The notes under the pieces were generated by a model that was given only the letters and a program-made list of their open reading frames with translations, was not told where the DNA came from and made no database searches. From JARIHD01 sp964503715 (GTDB taxonomy: Bacteria > Patescibacteriota > Saccharimonadia > Saccharimonadales > UBA4665), in NCBI GenBank assembly GCA_964503715.1, contig CAZDAD010000004.1, forward strand, positions 1 through 61,058: 61,058 nucleotides of DNA, in the 5' to 3' direction. Below, piece by piece: positions 34,240 to 43,262 of this stretch. The position numbers and the translations under genes were made by a program. The stretch's first letter is position 1, and each line of letters opens with the position of its first letter.

Positions 34240-35640
34240 CTAGGAACGGTGCTTCAACTGATGCTTGCGACGGATACTCACCTTGTGGAAGATAATTCCA
34301 CCAAGCATCGCTACTGCGACTAGGCCGGCAACACCACCGATACCAGTCTTAGGAAGCGTTGTGGTTGCGGCTAAAACCTTAGGGGCAACACACTGAGGTG
34401 AGTCGGGAGGAAGCATTTCCTTACCAGGAATAGTACACATTGGCTTCTTGGCAGGAGTTACGGTTGTTTCACAGTTTACGCTAGTCTTACCTTCGAAGGT
34501 ATCGAAGTTTACGGTAGCGATAACCTTGTGAGTCGAACCATCGTCAAGGATATATTCCTGGTAGATGTCACCGTAAGAGTCTTTGGTTGTTACGCCAGTA
34601 GTAAGAGCGGTATCAAGGTTGAAGTCAGCGCTTACTAGTTTGGTGTACTTATCAGTACTAGCCTTTACGGTAAAGCGGAACTTACGCTTCTGATCATCAG
34701 CAATCGAGCCAACCAAGGCAGCACAGGCATACTGAGGAGCGACATAAGTTACGACCTTTGTACACTCAGCAGATACGGCTTCGATTTCAGAACCACCAGG
34801 TACAGTCGCGTAGACAATAACCTTAACTGTGCCAGACTTGTGGAAGGTATGATTTACAGGTTCAGCAGGATTGGTTGTAGTAACAGTTGAGCCATCGTCG
34901 CTAAAGGTATAAACCAAGCGGCTGATGTTAGCGTTGTTGCCTGCCTCAGCATTGGTAGTAAACTTGTAGACATTTGGATTAACTTCTGGAGTAGCTTGCT
35001 CGGCATTTAGAGCCTTACATGTAGCGTATGGCACGACCTGATCACCAGCAACTGGGTTACCACAAGCGGTCATATTTGCATACCTGGCCACACCTTGTCG
35101 GTCAAAGTAAACCAATACCGACAGTGCGTCATCCTTGTATATGGTACGTGGAGCACGCTGATAAGTGCCGACTCCAGGTATTACGAATGGAGTAGTCCAG
35201 CTACTACCTGCACCACGACCCATTGTCCAAGCGTTAGTAATTACAGTCTGGCCGTCAACAACAACTCGTGAACCGTCCTTATACCACACACCGTTCTTGG
35301 TGCGAGCAGCGACATCGTCATACTGAGCTGGTGTTATACCAAAACCACCTGCGTAGTTCTGTGCTATAGCCTGTATGTCACCTGGTTGATTGGTGCGGAG
35401 GTCAGCTATTAGCTCACCAGGAGTTAGAGCACCACAACCACCGTTAGTTGGAACGCTATATATAGCACCCCAGTTACACATACGCTCTACGAGCGCAGAT
35501 GACTTCTGGCGATTAACAACACCTAGGCTTATAGAAGCGCTAAGTGCGACGGCAAAAATGCTTGCAACAGCGATTTGGCTGCTGGAAGCGCCCTTTATAT
35601 TGTTGATTTTGTTTTTGAGTGTGTTGTTGATGTTTTTCAT
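34240..35640 (-). CDS. LPKTG-anchored secreted surface protein with PKD-like repeats
   Basis: A 466-residue cell-wall protein. Signal/anchor near residues 20-42, then Cys-rich domains, one or two beta-sandwich PKD-like repeats (PNVYKFTTNAEAGNN...YTFSDDGSTVTTTNPAEPVNHTF, around residues 222-270, and another in 310-390), and a C-terminal LPKTG motif with hydrophobic stretch and RRKHQLKHRS tail, the standard sortase signal. Starts behind ATAGGAAC. Terminator downstream. In an epibiont such a protein could bind the host cell; this is inference. Confidence 0.85.
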   Translation of the reverse strand: MKNINNTLKNKINNIKGASSSQIAVASIFAVALSASISLGVVNRQKSSALVERMCNWGAIYSVPTNGGCGALTPGELIADLRTNQPGDIQAIAQNYAGGFGITPAQYDDVAARTKNGVWYKDGSRVVVDGQTVITNAWTMGRGAGSSWTTPFVIPGVGTYQRAPRTIYKDDALSVLVYFDRQGVARYANMTACGNPVAGDQVVPYATCKALNAEQATPEVNPNVYKFTTNAEAGNNANISRLVYTFSDDGSTVTTTNPAEPVNHTFHKSGTVKVIVYATVPGGSEIEAVSAECTKVVTYVAPQYACAALVGSIADDQKRKFRFTVKASTDKYTKLVSADFNLDTALTTGVTTKDSYGDIYQEYILDDGSTHKVIATVNFDTFEGKTSVNCETTVTPAKKPMCTIPGKEMLPPDSPQCVAPKVLAATTTLPKTGIGGVAGLVAVAMLGGIIFHKVSIRRKHQLKHRS

Positions 35641-35716
35641 AGTGTTGTTCCTATCTGAGCAACACTATACTACAAACTTGCTATTATGTCAAGCATAAGC
35701 GCTAAAATCTTGACGT

Positions 35717-37003
35717 TTACGGTGTTTTAAGTTTTGATTTAGGAATCGTGAAGCCAAAGGTGCTTCCCTTGCCCTCTTGACTCTTAAATATTATTGCCCC
35801 ACCCTGGGCTATAACAGCCTTTTTAGCCATATATAGACCCAGACCCGTTCCGTCAGGGCGAGCTTTTTGGGCATTACCAGCTCTAAAGAACTTACTGAAC
35901 AAACGATGTTGTTCGGATCGTGGTACACCCATACCAGTGTCTTTGACGGTGAAATCTAGCGCCAGCGGTTTGTCCTCTAGGGCGACGGTTATTTTGCCAC
36001 CACTAGGAGTGTAGTAAATAGCGTTGTCGATAAAGTTCATGGCTACCTGGCGCAGTTTTATCTCATCAAGCATATAAATGGGGAATTCCTTGGGCTTATC
36101 AAAGGCAAGCGTGAGGCCTCGTGACTCGGCAGTACTCACTAGCTGCTGTACCTCTTCATCGATTGCCTTGCTAAGATCACACGGTATCTCCTCGATAATG
36201 AACTTACCTGTTCGCAATCTAGATACATTCAACAAATCAGAAATAAGATAAACCATTCGCTGAGCACTAATAAACGCCTGACTTAACAGCTGTGTTTGCG
36301 TCGGGTTGAGGTCGCCAGCATCTCCATCTATGACCATCGAGACATAGCCCTTGACTGAAGTCAGCGGAGTGCGTAGCTGATGGCTAGCCATACTGATGAA
36401 ATCATCTTTGGTCTGTTCGATGGAACGCAGCCGTGTCTTGGTCTGACGGAGCTGACGATTAGCTAGTGATAACTTTTCGCGCAGCAAGTCATTGGCGTTA
36501 TTGGAAACATCTAACTGGATGGCCCTCTGCAGACCAAATCCGACATCAGCCGCCAAATGACCAACAAGCTCTTGCTCATGATAATCGTAGGCCTCGCCTG
36601 AAGACCGCGTACCCAAGATTAAGAATCCCTGGTACTCATGTGATGGCTGCTCGAGGTTAGCAATCATAGCTACGTTCATATCGTGTAGGCTACGCAGTAG
36701 AGATTTGTTACTAATATTATGCATGCCAGAGACTTGATCGGCGCGGACGTGTAACTGTCTGTCATTTAGTAGTGGCTCAAGAATATTGATGTCTACATCA
36801 GCGATATCGCCCACTAACCTAGCCTTGCGCCAAGAAGAATGCTTGATATAAGCAAAGCAAAAGGCTGATTTTAGGTAGCTCTGGATTTGGTTGCAAGTGA
36901 GCAAAGCCAATTCATCAACTGAATCAGCGGCTAACAACATTCGGTTCAGCTCTAGCCTGAAATCCTTGGCATCGCGCCCACCACGGTGCTTTTGTAGCAA
37001 CAT
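35717..37003 (-). CDS. GAF-domain sensor histidine kinase
   Basis: Cytoplasmic sensor kinase of 428 residues without membrane segments. A GAF-like region occupies about residues 25-175, followed by a short coiled coil, HisKA (DFISMASHQLRTPLTSVKGY, His near 222) and HATPase with N box NFIDNAIYYTPSGG and G boxes DTGMGVP and GTGLGLYMAKKAV. ATG at 37003 is preferred for its AGAGGAG site; an upstream start would lack one. A response regulator stands divergently 108 bases away, so the two are a probable pair. Confidence 0.9.
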   Translation of the reverse strand: MLLQKHRGGRDAKDFRLELNRMLLAADSVDELALLTCNQIQSYLKSAFCFAYIKHSSWRKARLVGDIADVDINILEPLLNDRQLHVRADQVSGMHNISNKSLLRSLHDMNVAMIANLEQPSHEYQGFLILGTRSSGEAYDYHEQELVGHLAADVGFGLQRAIQLDVSNNANDLLREKLSLANRQLRQTKTRLRSIEQTKDDFISMASHQLRTPLTSVKGYVSMVIDGDAGDLNPTQTQLLSQAFISAQRMVYLISDLLNVSRLRTGKFIIEEIPCDLSKAIDEEVQQLVSTAESRGLTLAFDKPKEFPIYMLDEIKLRQVAMNFIDNAIYYTPSGGKITVALEDKPLALDFTVKDTGMGVPRSEQHRLFSKFFRAGNAQKARPDGTGLGLYMAKKAVIAQGGAIIFKSQEGKGSTFGFTIPKSKLKTP

Positions 37004-37110
37004 AACTCCTCTAATAATAGTTTCTTTTGGGCTTAAGCACAATAACTCTGTCGGCTATCTTTTGTGACAACTCTTTCGATGGTAAAATACACCTATACTA
37101 AGGGGAATAT

Positions 37111-37482
37111 ATGAGCGCAAAAATTGCTATTGTCGAAGACGACCAAGCCATCTCGGCAATGTACAGACTGAAGTTTGAGGCTGAAGGTTACGATGTTGAG
37201 ACTGCCGAAAACGGAAAACTAGGCCTTGAGCTTATCGAAGACATGAAACCCGACATCGTTCTATTGGATCTAATGATGCCCGTAATGGATGGCGAGGAAG
37301 TCCTACAAAAACTCCGCGCTGAAAGCTGGGGCAAGGATATTAAGGTTATTGTTCTCACTAACCGTGGCGAACAGGAGATTCCAGAACAAATTCGCAAGCT
37401 AGGTGTATCGGCCGTTATCCTTAAGGCTAACATGACACCGAGACAAGTTGCTGAGCTCGTAAAGAATAAGCTGGAATCCTAG
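37111..37482 (+). CDS. single-domain response regulator
   Basis: A 123-residue receiver domain with no output domain. Acidic pair EDD near residue 9, phospho-acceptor Asp in LLDLMMPVMDG near 54, switch Thr in VLTN near 84, and Lys in ILKAN near 106. Has an AAGGGGA ribosome site. Divergent from the GAF kinase and followed after three bases by murD (GTG start), so it could link the signal to wall synthesis or act as a phosphate shuttle. Confidence 0.92.
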   Translation: MSAKIAIVEDDQAISAMYRLKFEAEGYDVETAENGKLGLELIEDMKPDIVLLDLMMPVMDGEEVLQKLRAESWGKDIKVIVLTNRGEQEIPEQIRKLGVSAVILKANMTPRQVAELVKNKLES

Positions 37483-37485
37483 TCA

Positions 37486-38784
37486 GTGAAAGTTGCGATT
37501 GTCGGCTTTGCAACCGAAGGTAGGTTGAATTACGAATACTGGAAGCGTCTAGGCGCAGATATCACCATCTGCGATGAGAATACTGACATTGAGCTACCTG
37601 AGGGCGTAAATTCAAAGCTGGGCGACGGCTATTTGAGCGGCCTAGAAAACTTCGATCTAATAGTTAGGACTGCGGGAATAAACCCCGAAAAGATACTCGC
37701 CGCCAATGCGGGTGTATCCGAAAAGCTTACTACTGCCGTGAATGAATTTTTGCGGGTTTGTCCGACCAAAAATGTGATAGGTGTTACTGGCACTAAAGGT
37801 AAAGGAACTACATCTACCCTGGTTGCCAAGATGCTAGAAGCGGCAGGTAAAGAAGTATACTTGGGCGGAAATATAGGCGTCTCGCCGATGGAGTTCTTGG
37901 ACAAGCTAACTACCGATAGCTGGGTAATACTCGAGCTATCCAGTTTCCAGCTTTCTGACCTCAAGTACAGTCCGCATATTGGCCTATGTCTGATGGTGGT
38001 GCCCGAACACCTTAACTGGCATCGTGACTTGGATGACTACACACATGCAAAATCTAACTTATTTGCCCATCAGAATGCCGATGACACTGCAATATACTTC
38101 GCTGATGATGAACTATCACATCGCATTGTTAGTAGTAGCCCAGGTAAAAAGCTCTGCTACTACGCCGAGCCAGGCGCTTTTGTTATAGAGGGTAAAATAG
38201 TTATTGATGATACTGCCATATGTTCAACCGATGAGCTGAAGCTCCTAGGCAGGCACAACTGGCAAAACGTATGCGCCGCCGTGACCGCCGCTTGGCAGGC
38301 CATGCAGGACATAACGGCCATCAGGGCCATTCTGACTACCTTCTCTGGCCTAGAGCACCGCCTAGAATTTGTGAGAGAAATAGATGGTGTTATGTACTAT
38401 GATGACTCTTTTGGTACTACCCCTGAGACCGCCATCGTGGCAATCGAGGCTTTTGAGCAACCAAAAGTTGTTATACTAGGAGGCTCTGACAAGGGCGCTG
38501 AGTTCGATGAATTAGCTAAGGCCGTCCTAGCAAATGACGTAAGACATGCCGTAATTATTGGCGATACAGCTATCAAGATTAAATCCGCCCTGCTGAGTGC
38601 TGGATATAGCGAAGAGAATATGACATTCAACCTCCAAGACATGGAATCTATGGTCAGGACAGCCAAACAATATGCCCGTAGTGGCGATGTTGTACTTCTA
38701 TCCACTGGCTGTGCTAGTTTTGGGCTGTTCAATGATTATAAAGATCGCGGGAATCAGTTCAGACTGGTAGTCGGCAATCTATAA
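37486..38784 (+). CDS. murD: UDP-N-acetylmuramoyl-L-alanine:D-glutamate ligase
   Basis: Adds D-Glu to UDP-MurNAc-L-Ala in peptidoglycan synthesis. ATP loop GVTGTKGKGTTSTL near residue 99, GGNIG, LELSSFQLSDL, EHLNWH and the C-terminal YYDDSFGTTPETA are present. 432 residues. GTG start three bases after the response-regulator stop. The convergent neighbour murI makes D-Glu, the substrate of this enzyme, and their ends overlap by six bases. Confidence 0.93.
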   Translation: MKVAIVGFATEGRLNYEYWKRLGADITICDENTDIELPEGVNSKLGDGYLSGLENFDLIVRTAGINPEKILAANAGVSEKLTTAVNEFLRVCPTKNVIGVTGTKGKGTTSTLVAKMLEAAGKEVYLGGNIGVSPMEFLDKLTTDSWVILELSSFQLSDLKYSPHIGLCLMVVPEHLNWHRDLDDYTHAKSNLFAHQNADDTAIYFADDELSHRIVSSSPGKKLCYYAEPGAFVIEGKIVIDDTAICSTDELKLLGRHNWQNVCAAVTAAWQAMQDITAIRAILTTFSGLEHRLEFVREIDGVMYYDDSFGTTPETAIVAIEAFEQPKVVILGGSDKGAEFDELAKAVLANDVRHAVIIGDTAIKIKSALLSAGYSEENMTFNLQDMESMVRTAKQYARSGDVVLLSTGCASFGLFNDYKDRGNQFRLVVGNL

Positions 38785-39438
38785 TCTGTCTAATTGTCTC
38801 TGTAGTTCCTGGATAATTGCCTGCTCGGGCTGAATAACAATGGCACGACCATCGGCGGCCTCGTTGATTATATCTTCGATCCAGTGATAATGCGTACAAG
38901 CTAGGACTATAACGTCAGCGCCCGCATTACATGCTTCATCAATTTGCTTTCGGACATGTTCATTATTAATTTTATTATTTTCTATCATATAGGCCCACTG
39001 TGAGCAGTCTGGTTCTATGACCTTATGATTCTTAAGGTGTGTATCTTTCAGCTGTTTGTATCTTGGGCTCTTTAGGGTGGAAGTCGTTGCACATACCGCT
39101 ATTACACTGCTATCAGTCAGCCTCGAGGCGGGCTTGACCATTGGCTCTACGCCAATAAGCGGCACAGATATCTGTTCTCGAAGCTCACTAATGTGATTGG
39201 TCGTAACAGTATTACATGCGACAACTATTATATGGACGCCCATATCCTGTAGCTCATTCAACTTTATAAGCGCACGATTGTATATAAATTCAGTAGATTT
39301 GTTGCCGTATGGCATGTTCTCATGATCATCAAGATAGATAACTTCGTGGTCTGGGAATGATTCTTGAATCGCATTAGCTACAGACTTGCCACCGATTCCT
39401 GAGTCAAATACTCCAATTTTTGGCACTGGCTTAGTCAT
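38779..39438 (-). CDS. murI: glutamate racemase
   Basis: Makes D-glutamate from L-glutamate for peptidoglycan. Signatures are FDSGIGGKSV, the catalytic Cys in VACNTVTTN near residue 75, and LACTHYHW near 180. At 219 residues it is shorter than the usual 260-270. The C-terminus looks reduced. ATG overlaps the folD stop by eight bases, which suggests coupling. Confidence 0.9.
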   Translation of the reverse strand: MTKPVPKIGVFDSGIGGKSVANAIQESFPDHEVIYLDDHENMPYGNKSTEFIYNRALIKLNELQDMGVHIIVVACNTVTTNHISELREQISVPLIGVEPMVKPASRLTDSSVIAVCATTSTLKSPRYKQLKDTHLKNHKVIEPDCSQWAYMIENNKINNEHVRKQIDEACNAGADVIVLACTHYHWIEDIINEAADGRAIVIQPEQAIIQELQRQLDRL

Positions 39439-40249
39439 CTTGGTTATCTACAGAATCTCGAGCAGCACGAATAACATTCTCGAATAGAGCGCAGACAGTC
39501 AATGGTCCGACGCCGCCCCTTAGTGGTGTTAACGTCAAATCGTCCCTGTCATAAACATCTGGCGATAAGTCACCCACCGTCTTGCCCGACTCGCTGGCAA
39601 CACCCGCATCGACGACGACAGCATCACGCTTGATCATCTCTGGGAACAATATTGCGGGGCTACCTGTTGCAGTGATAATGATATCTGCCTGCTCAGTCTC
39701 AGCCTTGAGATCCTTGGTCTCACGATCTACAACTGATACGTCCAGACCTGAGGTCAAGAACATTCTCTCTAAGGGGGCACCTACTAGTTTACCCCTACCG
39801 ACTAACAATATCTTCTTGCCTTCGAGAGAGATGTTATAGCCCGCCAGCAGCCACATAATGGCCATCGGGGTTGCGGGGTCAAGAGTAGCGTTCTTACCTA
39901 AGCCGTCAACATCTTTCTGGGGCAGTACCATATCTGTAAGTTGATCTGTCTGCGAAGTATCCTCTAGGGGTAGCTGGATTATGATTCCATGAACCGTTTC
40001 GTCAGCGTTAAGCTGCTCGAGAAGTTTTGGAACTTCAGCTTGCTGAACCTTGTGAATATCGACATCAACTAGTATGTCGGCACCATATTGTTGTTTCTTT
40101 TTCATGTAGACATCGATTACAGGATGATCAATAGTGACTATAATTGCTAGTTTGGGATTGATTCCAAGCGACTGCCGTATAGACCTAACCTGCTTAGCCT
40201 GACGTTCTTTGATATATTCGGCGATCTCCTGACCGCTAAGTAATTTCAT
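39431..40249 (-). CDS. folD: bifunctional methylenetetrahydrofolate dehydrogenase/cyclohydrolase
   Basis: Converts 5,10-methylene-THF to 10-formyl-THF via methenyl-THF, NADP linked. Residues MKKKQQYGAD, QLPLEDTSQTDQ, QKDVDGLG, the NADP-site GRGKLVGAP, and PLRGGVGPLTVCALFEN are family hallmarks. Length 272 is near normal. TACAAT six bases before the ATG indicates a leaderless transcript. Followed by murI with an eight-base overlap. Works with GlyA of this window in one-carbon metabolism. Confidence 0.94.
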   Translation of the reverse strand: MKLLSGQEIAEYIKERQAKQVRSIRQSLGINPKLAIIVTIDHPVIDVYMKKKQQYGADILVDVDIHKVQQAEVPKLLEQLNADETVHGIIIQLPLEDTSQTDQLTDMVLPQKDVDGLGKNATLDPATPMAIMWLLAGYNISLEGKKILLVGRGKLVGAPLERMFLTSGLDVSVVDRETKDLKAETEQADIIITATGSPAILFPEMIKRDAVVVDAGVASESGKTVGDLSPDVYDRDDLTLTPLRGGVGPLTVCALFENVIRAARDSVDNQDD

Positions 40250-40266
40250 AGGAGTATTGTAACAGA

Positions 40267-41007
40267 TTAGGTCCAGGCTTTTTGGCAGATATCGATGAAG
40301 TTCTTAAGAAGTACGTGGGAATCTTCGACTTTTTGCCAGTTTATCCCCTGAATTATTGATTCCACTTCTTCGGGTGGGCAGTAGCCATCGTTCCTATAAA
40401 TGCCCAACCTAGTAGTAATGCCCTCAAGGTCAATCTCAGGATGATACTGGACCCCATATACACTACTGCCGACACGAACTATCTGTGCACAGGCTGCTGA
40501 AGTTGCTAGAACCTCAACGCCTTGCATAGCTGGCGGACAACCTTCCTTGTGACCACTAACGGCCTGAAAAATTGTAGGCATACCTTGGAGTAATAGGTCG
40601 ACTACTCCTGCCATGGTGACCGACACATTAGCCATGCCCACCTGCTCAGAATAGTTGAAGTCAGGCTTGTTATTCACTGACGTGGCAAGTGCGCTCATTC
40701 CCAGACACACACCAAGGAATGGCTTGTCCTGTGCGATTATTTCTTTGAGGAGGTTAATGGTCCATCGCTCCATCGTCTTCTGCTCGGCCGACTTTTGGTC
40801 TTCGGGGTATGCGAAATTCGCAGGGCCACCAGCCATAATTAAGCCATCGTAGTCGGCTAAATTAATTTCGCTATAATCTGATTTATCTAAGCGTTTGCGA
40901 ACTAGTTGCGCAGGCTCTAGCCCACAAAAATACAAAAAAGACCTATATTCATCATCAGAAGTTATGTCCTCGGGTCGTGTTTGTATGAGCAGTAGTTTTG
41001 GCCTCAT
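40267..41007 (-). CDS. class I glutamine amidotransferase, GuaA-like
   Basis: A 246-residue protein of the GATase1 fold. The nucleophile Cys lies in FLGVCLGMSAL near residue 99, and YGVQYHPEID near 192 gives the His-Glu pair, so the triad is complete. No synthetase domain is fused, so the ammonia acceptor is unknown; GMP-synthase-like stand-alone amidotransferases are typical. It stops 17 bases upstream of folD and may be in the same operon. Confidence 0.85.
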   Translation of the reverse strand: MRPKLLLIQTRPEDITSDDEYRSFLYFCGLEPAQLVRKRLDKSDYSEINLADYDGLIMAGGPANFAYPEDQKSAEQKTMERWTINLLKEIIAQDKPFLGVCLGMSALATSVNNKPDFNYSEQVGMANVSVTMAGVVDLLLQGMPTIFQAVSGHKEGCPPAMQGVEVLATSAACAQIVRVGSSVYGVQYHPEIDLEGITTRLGIYRNDGYCPPEEVESIIQGINWQKVEDSHVLLKNFIDICQKAWT

Positions 41008-41098
41008 CGACTTATGCTACCACTCCTCCAGTAGTAAGCCAACCACTTGTCAAAACAGGGGTCATGTGATATATTGGTGCAAGTTCACCCGCGAAAGT

Positions 41099-41175
41099 GG
41101 GCCATTAGCTCAGTTGGTTAGAGCATCTGCCTCTTAAGCAGAGTGTCCTGGGTTCGAGCCCCAGATGGCCCTCCA
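41099..41175 (+). tRNA. tRNA-Lys(CTT)
   Basis: Acceptor GGGCCAT/ATGGCCC, anticodon loop CTCTTAA on TCTGC/GCAGA, T-loop TTCGAGC, encoded CCA. Confidence 0.96.
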
Positions 41176-41185
41176 CTTGAACTTC

Positions 41186-41211
41186 AAAGACACCATGGTT
41201 GGTGTCTTTTT
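41186..41211 (+). terminator. terminator of tRNA-Lys
   Basis: GACACC/GGTGTC stem, six-base loop, five T. Confidence 0.8.
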
Positions 41212-41727
41212 ATGTCTATGCCTGAAAATGATAAGATTGTTAGTATGTACGAACGCGTGACGGATTTGCTTAAATCTCTGAATATTCCCTACCGTGTAGT
41301 TGAGCACGAAGCTGTATTTCATGTTGGCGATACGGCTGAGGGCCTTGAGGATAAAGTACCGGTCAAAAGCCTATTACTAACTGACCAAAAGTGCACTAGA
41401 TTATTCCTATTTATTGTTGCTGGGAATGAACGACTCGATACCAAGGCCATAGCTAAGACGTTGGGCGTTAAGAAATTGTTCTTTGCGAAACCCGAACTTC
41501 TGATGGAGGCACTCGGAGTCACACCGGGCTCGGTGTCTGTGTTTAGCTTGTTACACGACAGTATCTCAAGTGTTGAGCCATACGTTGATGAACAATTACT
41601 ACAGAAAAACCAGGAGCTAGGCTTTCACCCCAATAAGAATACGATTACTATCTTCTTCGCCAACGATAGACTGAGAGAAGTTATCGAATCAACTGGCCAT
41701 GATTTCAACACACTCAAGATGTACTAA
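41212..41727 (+). CDS. YbaK/ProX-type aminoacyl-tRNA deacylase domain protein
   Basis: Probably removes wrong amino acids from tRNA. The 171-residue protein has the family pattern: Y-x-EHEAVFHVGD, SLLLTDQKCTRLFLFIVAG, LDTKAIAKTLGVKKLFFA, GVTPGSVSVFSLL and GFHPNKNTITIFF. The first ATG (41212) lies in the T-tract of the tRNA terminator, so the start may be the ATG at 41218 or at 41245 (MYERVTDLL), where family members usually begin. Follows tRNA-Lys. Whether its substrate is Cys-tRNA(Pro) or Ala-tRNA(Pro) cannot be told. Confidence 0.85.
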   Translation: MSMPENDKIVSMYERVTDLLKSLNIPYRVVEHEAVFHVGDTAEGLEDKVPVKSLLLTDQKCTRLFLFIVAGNERLDTKAIAKTLGVKKLFFAKPELLMEALGVTPGSVSVFSLLHDSISSVEPYVDEQLLQKNQELGFHPNKNTITIFFANDRLREVIESTGHDFNTLKMY

Positions 41728-41754
41728 TTGTTGCTATCTAAGTACAATGTGCCT

Positions 41755-42291
41755 ATGAAGCTATACGTTGCACGACATTCGCAGACCGAGGGCAATGTAC
41801 GAGGTGAGATTAATGGTCAGCTCGATGATCCCCTAACCAGCCAAGGCATCAATGATATTGACGGCTTGGTAGCGCAACTACATGACGCTAAATTGGATGC
41901 AGTGTTTTGCTCCACCCTGTCTAGGGCGGTTATGACAGCCACGCCCATCGCCAAAGACCACAGCCTTGAGCCAACACAAGATAAGCGATTAGTTGAAGTA
42001 GGCATGGGCACCTACGAAGGACAATCCTATAAATCAACAATTCAGAAGTTTGGATTAGACTCACCAGGGCTACTGAGCACCTATGCTTACGATATGACGC
42101 CGTACGGTGGCGAATCTGCCGAACAGGTCAAAGAACGTGTTAGCTCTTTCATAGATGAGTTAAAAAACAAGGATTTAGATTTTGCTTTGGTGGTAACCCA
42201 CGGTGGAATAATCCGTTGGTTCCATTATCTGTGCACGGGCGAGAAGATTGGTAGCTCTACTAACCTTAGTGTTAGAGAATACGATTTATAG
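41755..42291 (+). CDS. histidine phosphatase (phosphoglycerate mutase-like)
   Basis: A 178-residue member of the phosphohistidine-intermediate superfamily. RHSQTEGN (residue 6) has the phospho-accepting His, CSTLSRAVMTA the Arg, and VVTHGGIIRWF the second His. The length is that of small phosphatases (CobC/GpmB-like). Substrate unknown. TACAAT six bases before the ATG gives a leaderless start. A sister gene at 58116-58835 has lost the second His. Confidence 0.88.
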   Translation: MKLYVARHSQTEGNVRGEINGQLDDPLTSQGINDIDGLVAQLHDAKLDAVFCSTLSRAVMTATPIAKDHSLEPTQDKRLVEVGMGTYEGQSYKSTIQKFGLDSPGLLSTYAYDMTPYGGESAEQVKERVSSFIDELKNKDLDFALVVTHGGIIRWFHYLCTGEKIGSSTNLSVREYDL

Positions 42292-42293
42292 AC

Positions 42294-43196
42294 CTACTGG
42301 CAGTCCATGGCGATACGCAAGGCAGCTAAGTTATCACGTTGGATTGATATGTAGTCCTTACCTTCGGAGATATCCTCTTGGCTTAGACCCTCAATTGGAT
42401 CGAATACGGCTGTCTTGGCGCCCGACTCTCTCGCTACCGTCTCAGCCAACTTGGGGCTAACCAAACTTTCAAAAAATACGTATTTTATTCCACTGCTATG
42501 CACCAAATCGCTCAATTCGGCTAACTTTTTGACACTAGGCTCTTCCTCGGGGCTTATGCCTGCTATCGACAAGGCATTTATATCGTACCTCTTGGCTAAG
42601 TACGAGAAGGCTTCATGGGAGGTGACAATAGTACGCTGCTTACAGACCTTGAGACCAGACTTGTATTCATCGTCAAGCTGCTTAAGCTTGGATAGATATT
42701 TCTGGGCGTTTGAATTGAAGTACTCAGAGTCTTTGGGTGATGCGGCAGATAAACCTGCTTGGATATTTTTTACGATAGTTTGAGCTAGAACAGGGTCAAG
42801 CCAAAAGTGAGGGTCAGAATTATCAATAAGACTAATGCCCTTGCTGCTATTTACTGCTTGTTTTTTATACGATTCAACGAATTTTGGCACCCATGTCTCC
42901 ATTTTTGCGCCATTGAATACGAATACGTCACTATCATGTAGGCCAGCTACATCTCTTGGCGAAGGCTCGTAATCATGGGGCTCAACTCCTGAAGGAGTGA
43001 CATTAGTAACCTTTGCCCTATCACCTGCGATGTTCTTGGTAAAATCATATAAGGGGTAATAAGTGGTCGCAACACTTATTTTTTCGCTCTTGTCTGTGGT
43101 GCTTGAGTTTTTTACTTTAGATAAAACTAATACAACACAAACAATCGCTATGATTATTGTGAATATGGTCAATAGATTTTTATGGTTCTTTAGCAT
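42294..43196 (-). CDS. znuA: zinc ABC transporter substrate-binding lipoprotein/protein
   Basis: Captures Zn (or Mn) outside the cell for ABC uptake. N-terminal membrane anchor at about residues 8-30 instead of a lipobox; the ligand His are in SGVEPHDYEPSP, DPHFWLDP and SHEAFSYL, and the final Asp/Glu in FDPIEGLS. About 300 residues. The ATG at 43196 follows a GATAAT box by six bases; the region is a symmetrical divergent promoter with the Fur-type gene, so zinc repression is likely. No permease or ATPase gene is in the window. Confidence 0.88.
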   Translation of the reverse strand: MLKNHKNLLTIFTIIIAIVCVVLVLSKVKNSSTTDKSEKISVATTYYPLYDFTKNIAGDRAKVTNVTPSGVEPHDYEPSPRDVAGLHDSDVFVFNGAKMETWVPKFVESYKKQAVNSSKGISLIDNSDPHFWLDPVLAQTIVKNIQAGLSAASPKDSEYFNSNAQKYLSKLKQLDDEYKSGLKVCKQRTIVTSHEAFSYLAKRYDINALSIAGISPEEEPSVKKLAELSDLVHSSGIKYVFFESLVSPKLAETVARESGAKTAVFDPIEGLSQEDISEGKDYISIQRDNLAALRIAMDCQ

Positions 43197-43262
43197 GTGA
43201 TAATTATCAGCCAGGATTATATTTTTTTGCAAATTTGTCGCAATTAATTATATATTTGATAC
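43197..43262. promoter_or_regulatory. symmetric divergent promoter of znuA and the Fur-family gene
   Basis: One palindromic -35 hexamer TTGCAA (43227-43232) serves both directions: 18 bases left to GATAAT (minus, 43203-43208) and 18 bases right to TATATT (plus, 43251-43256). A perfect 12-base palindrome TGATAATTATCA (43198-43209) covers the znuA -10, and TTGC...GCAA (43227-43243) is a second dyad; either may be the repressor site. Confidence 0.7.
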
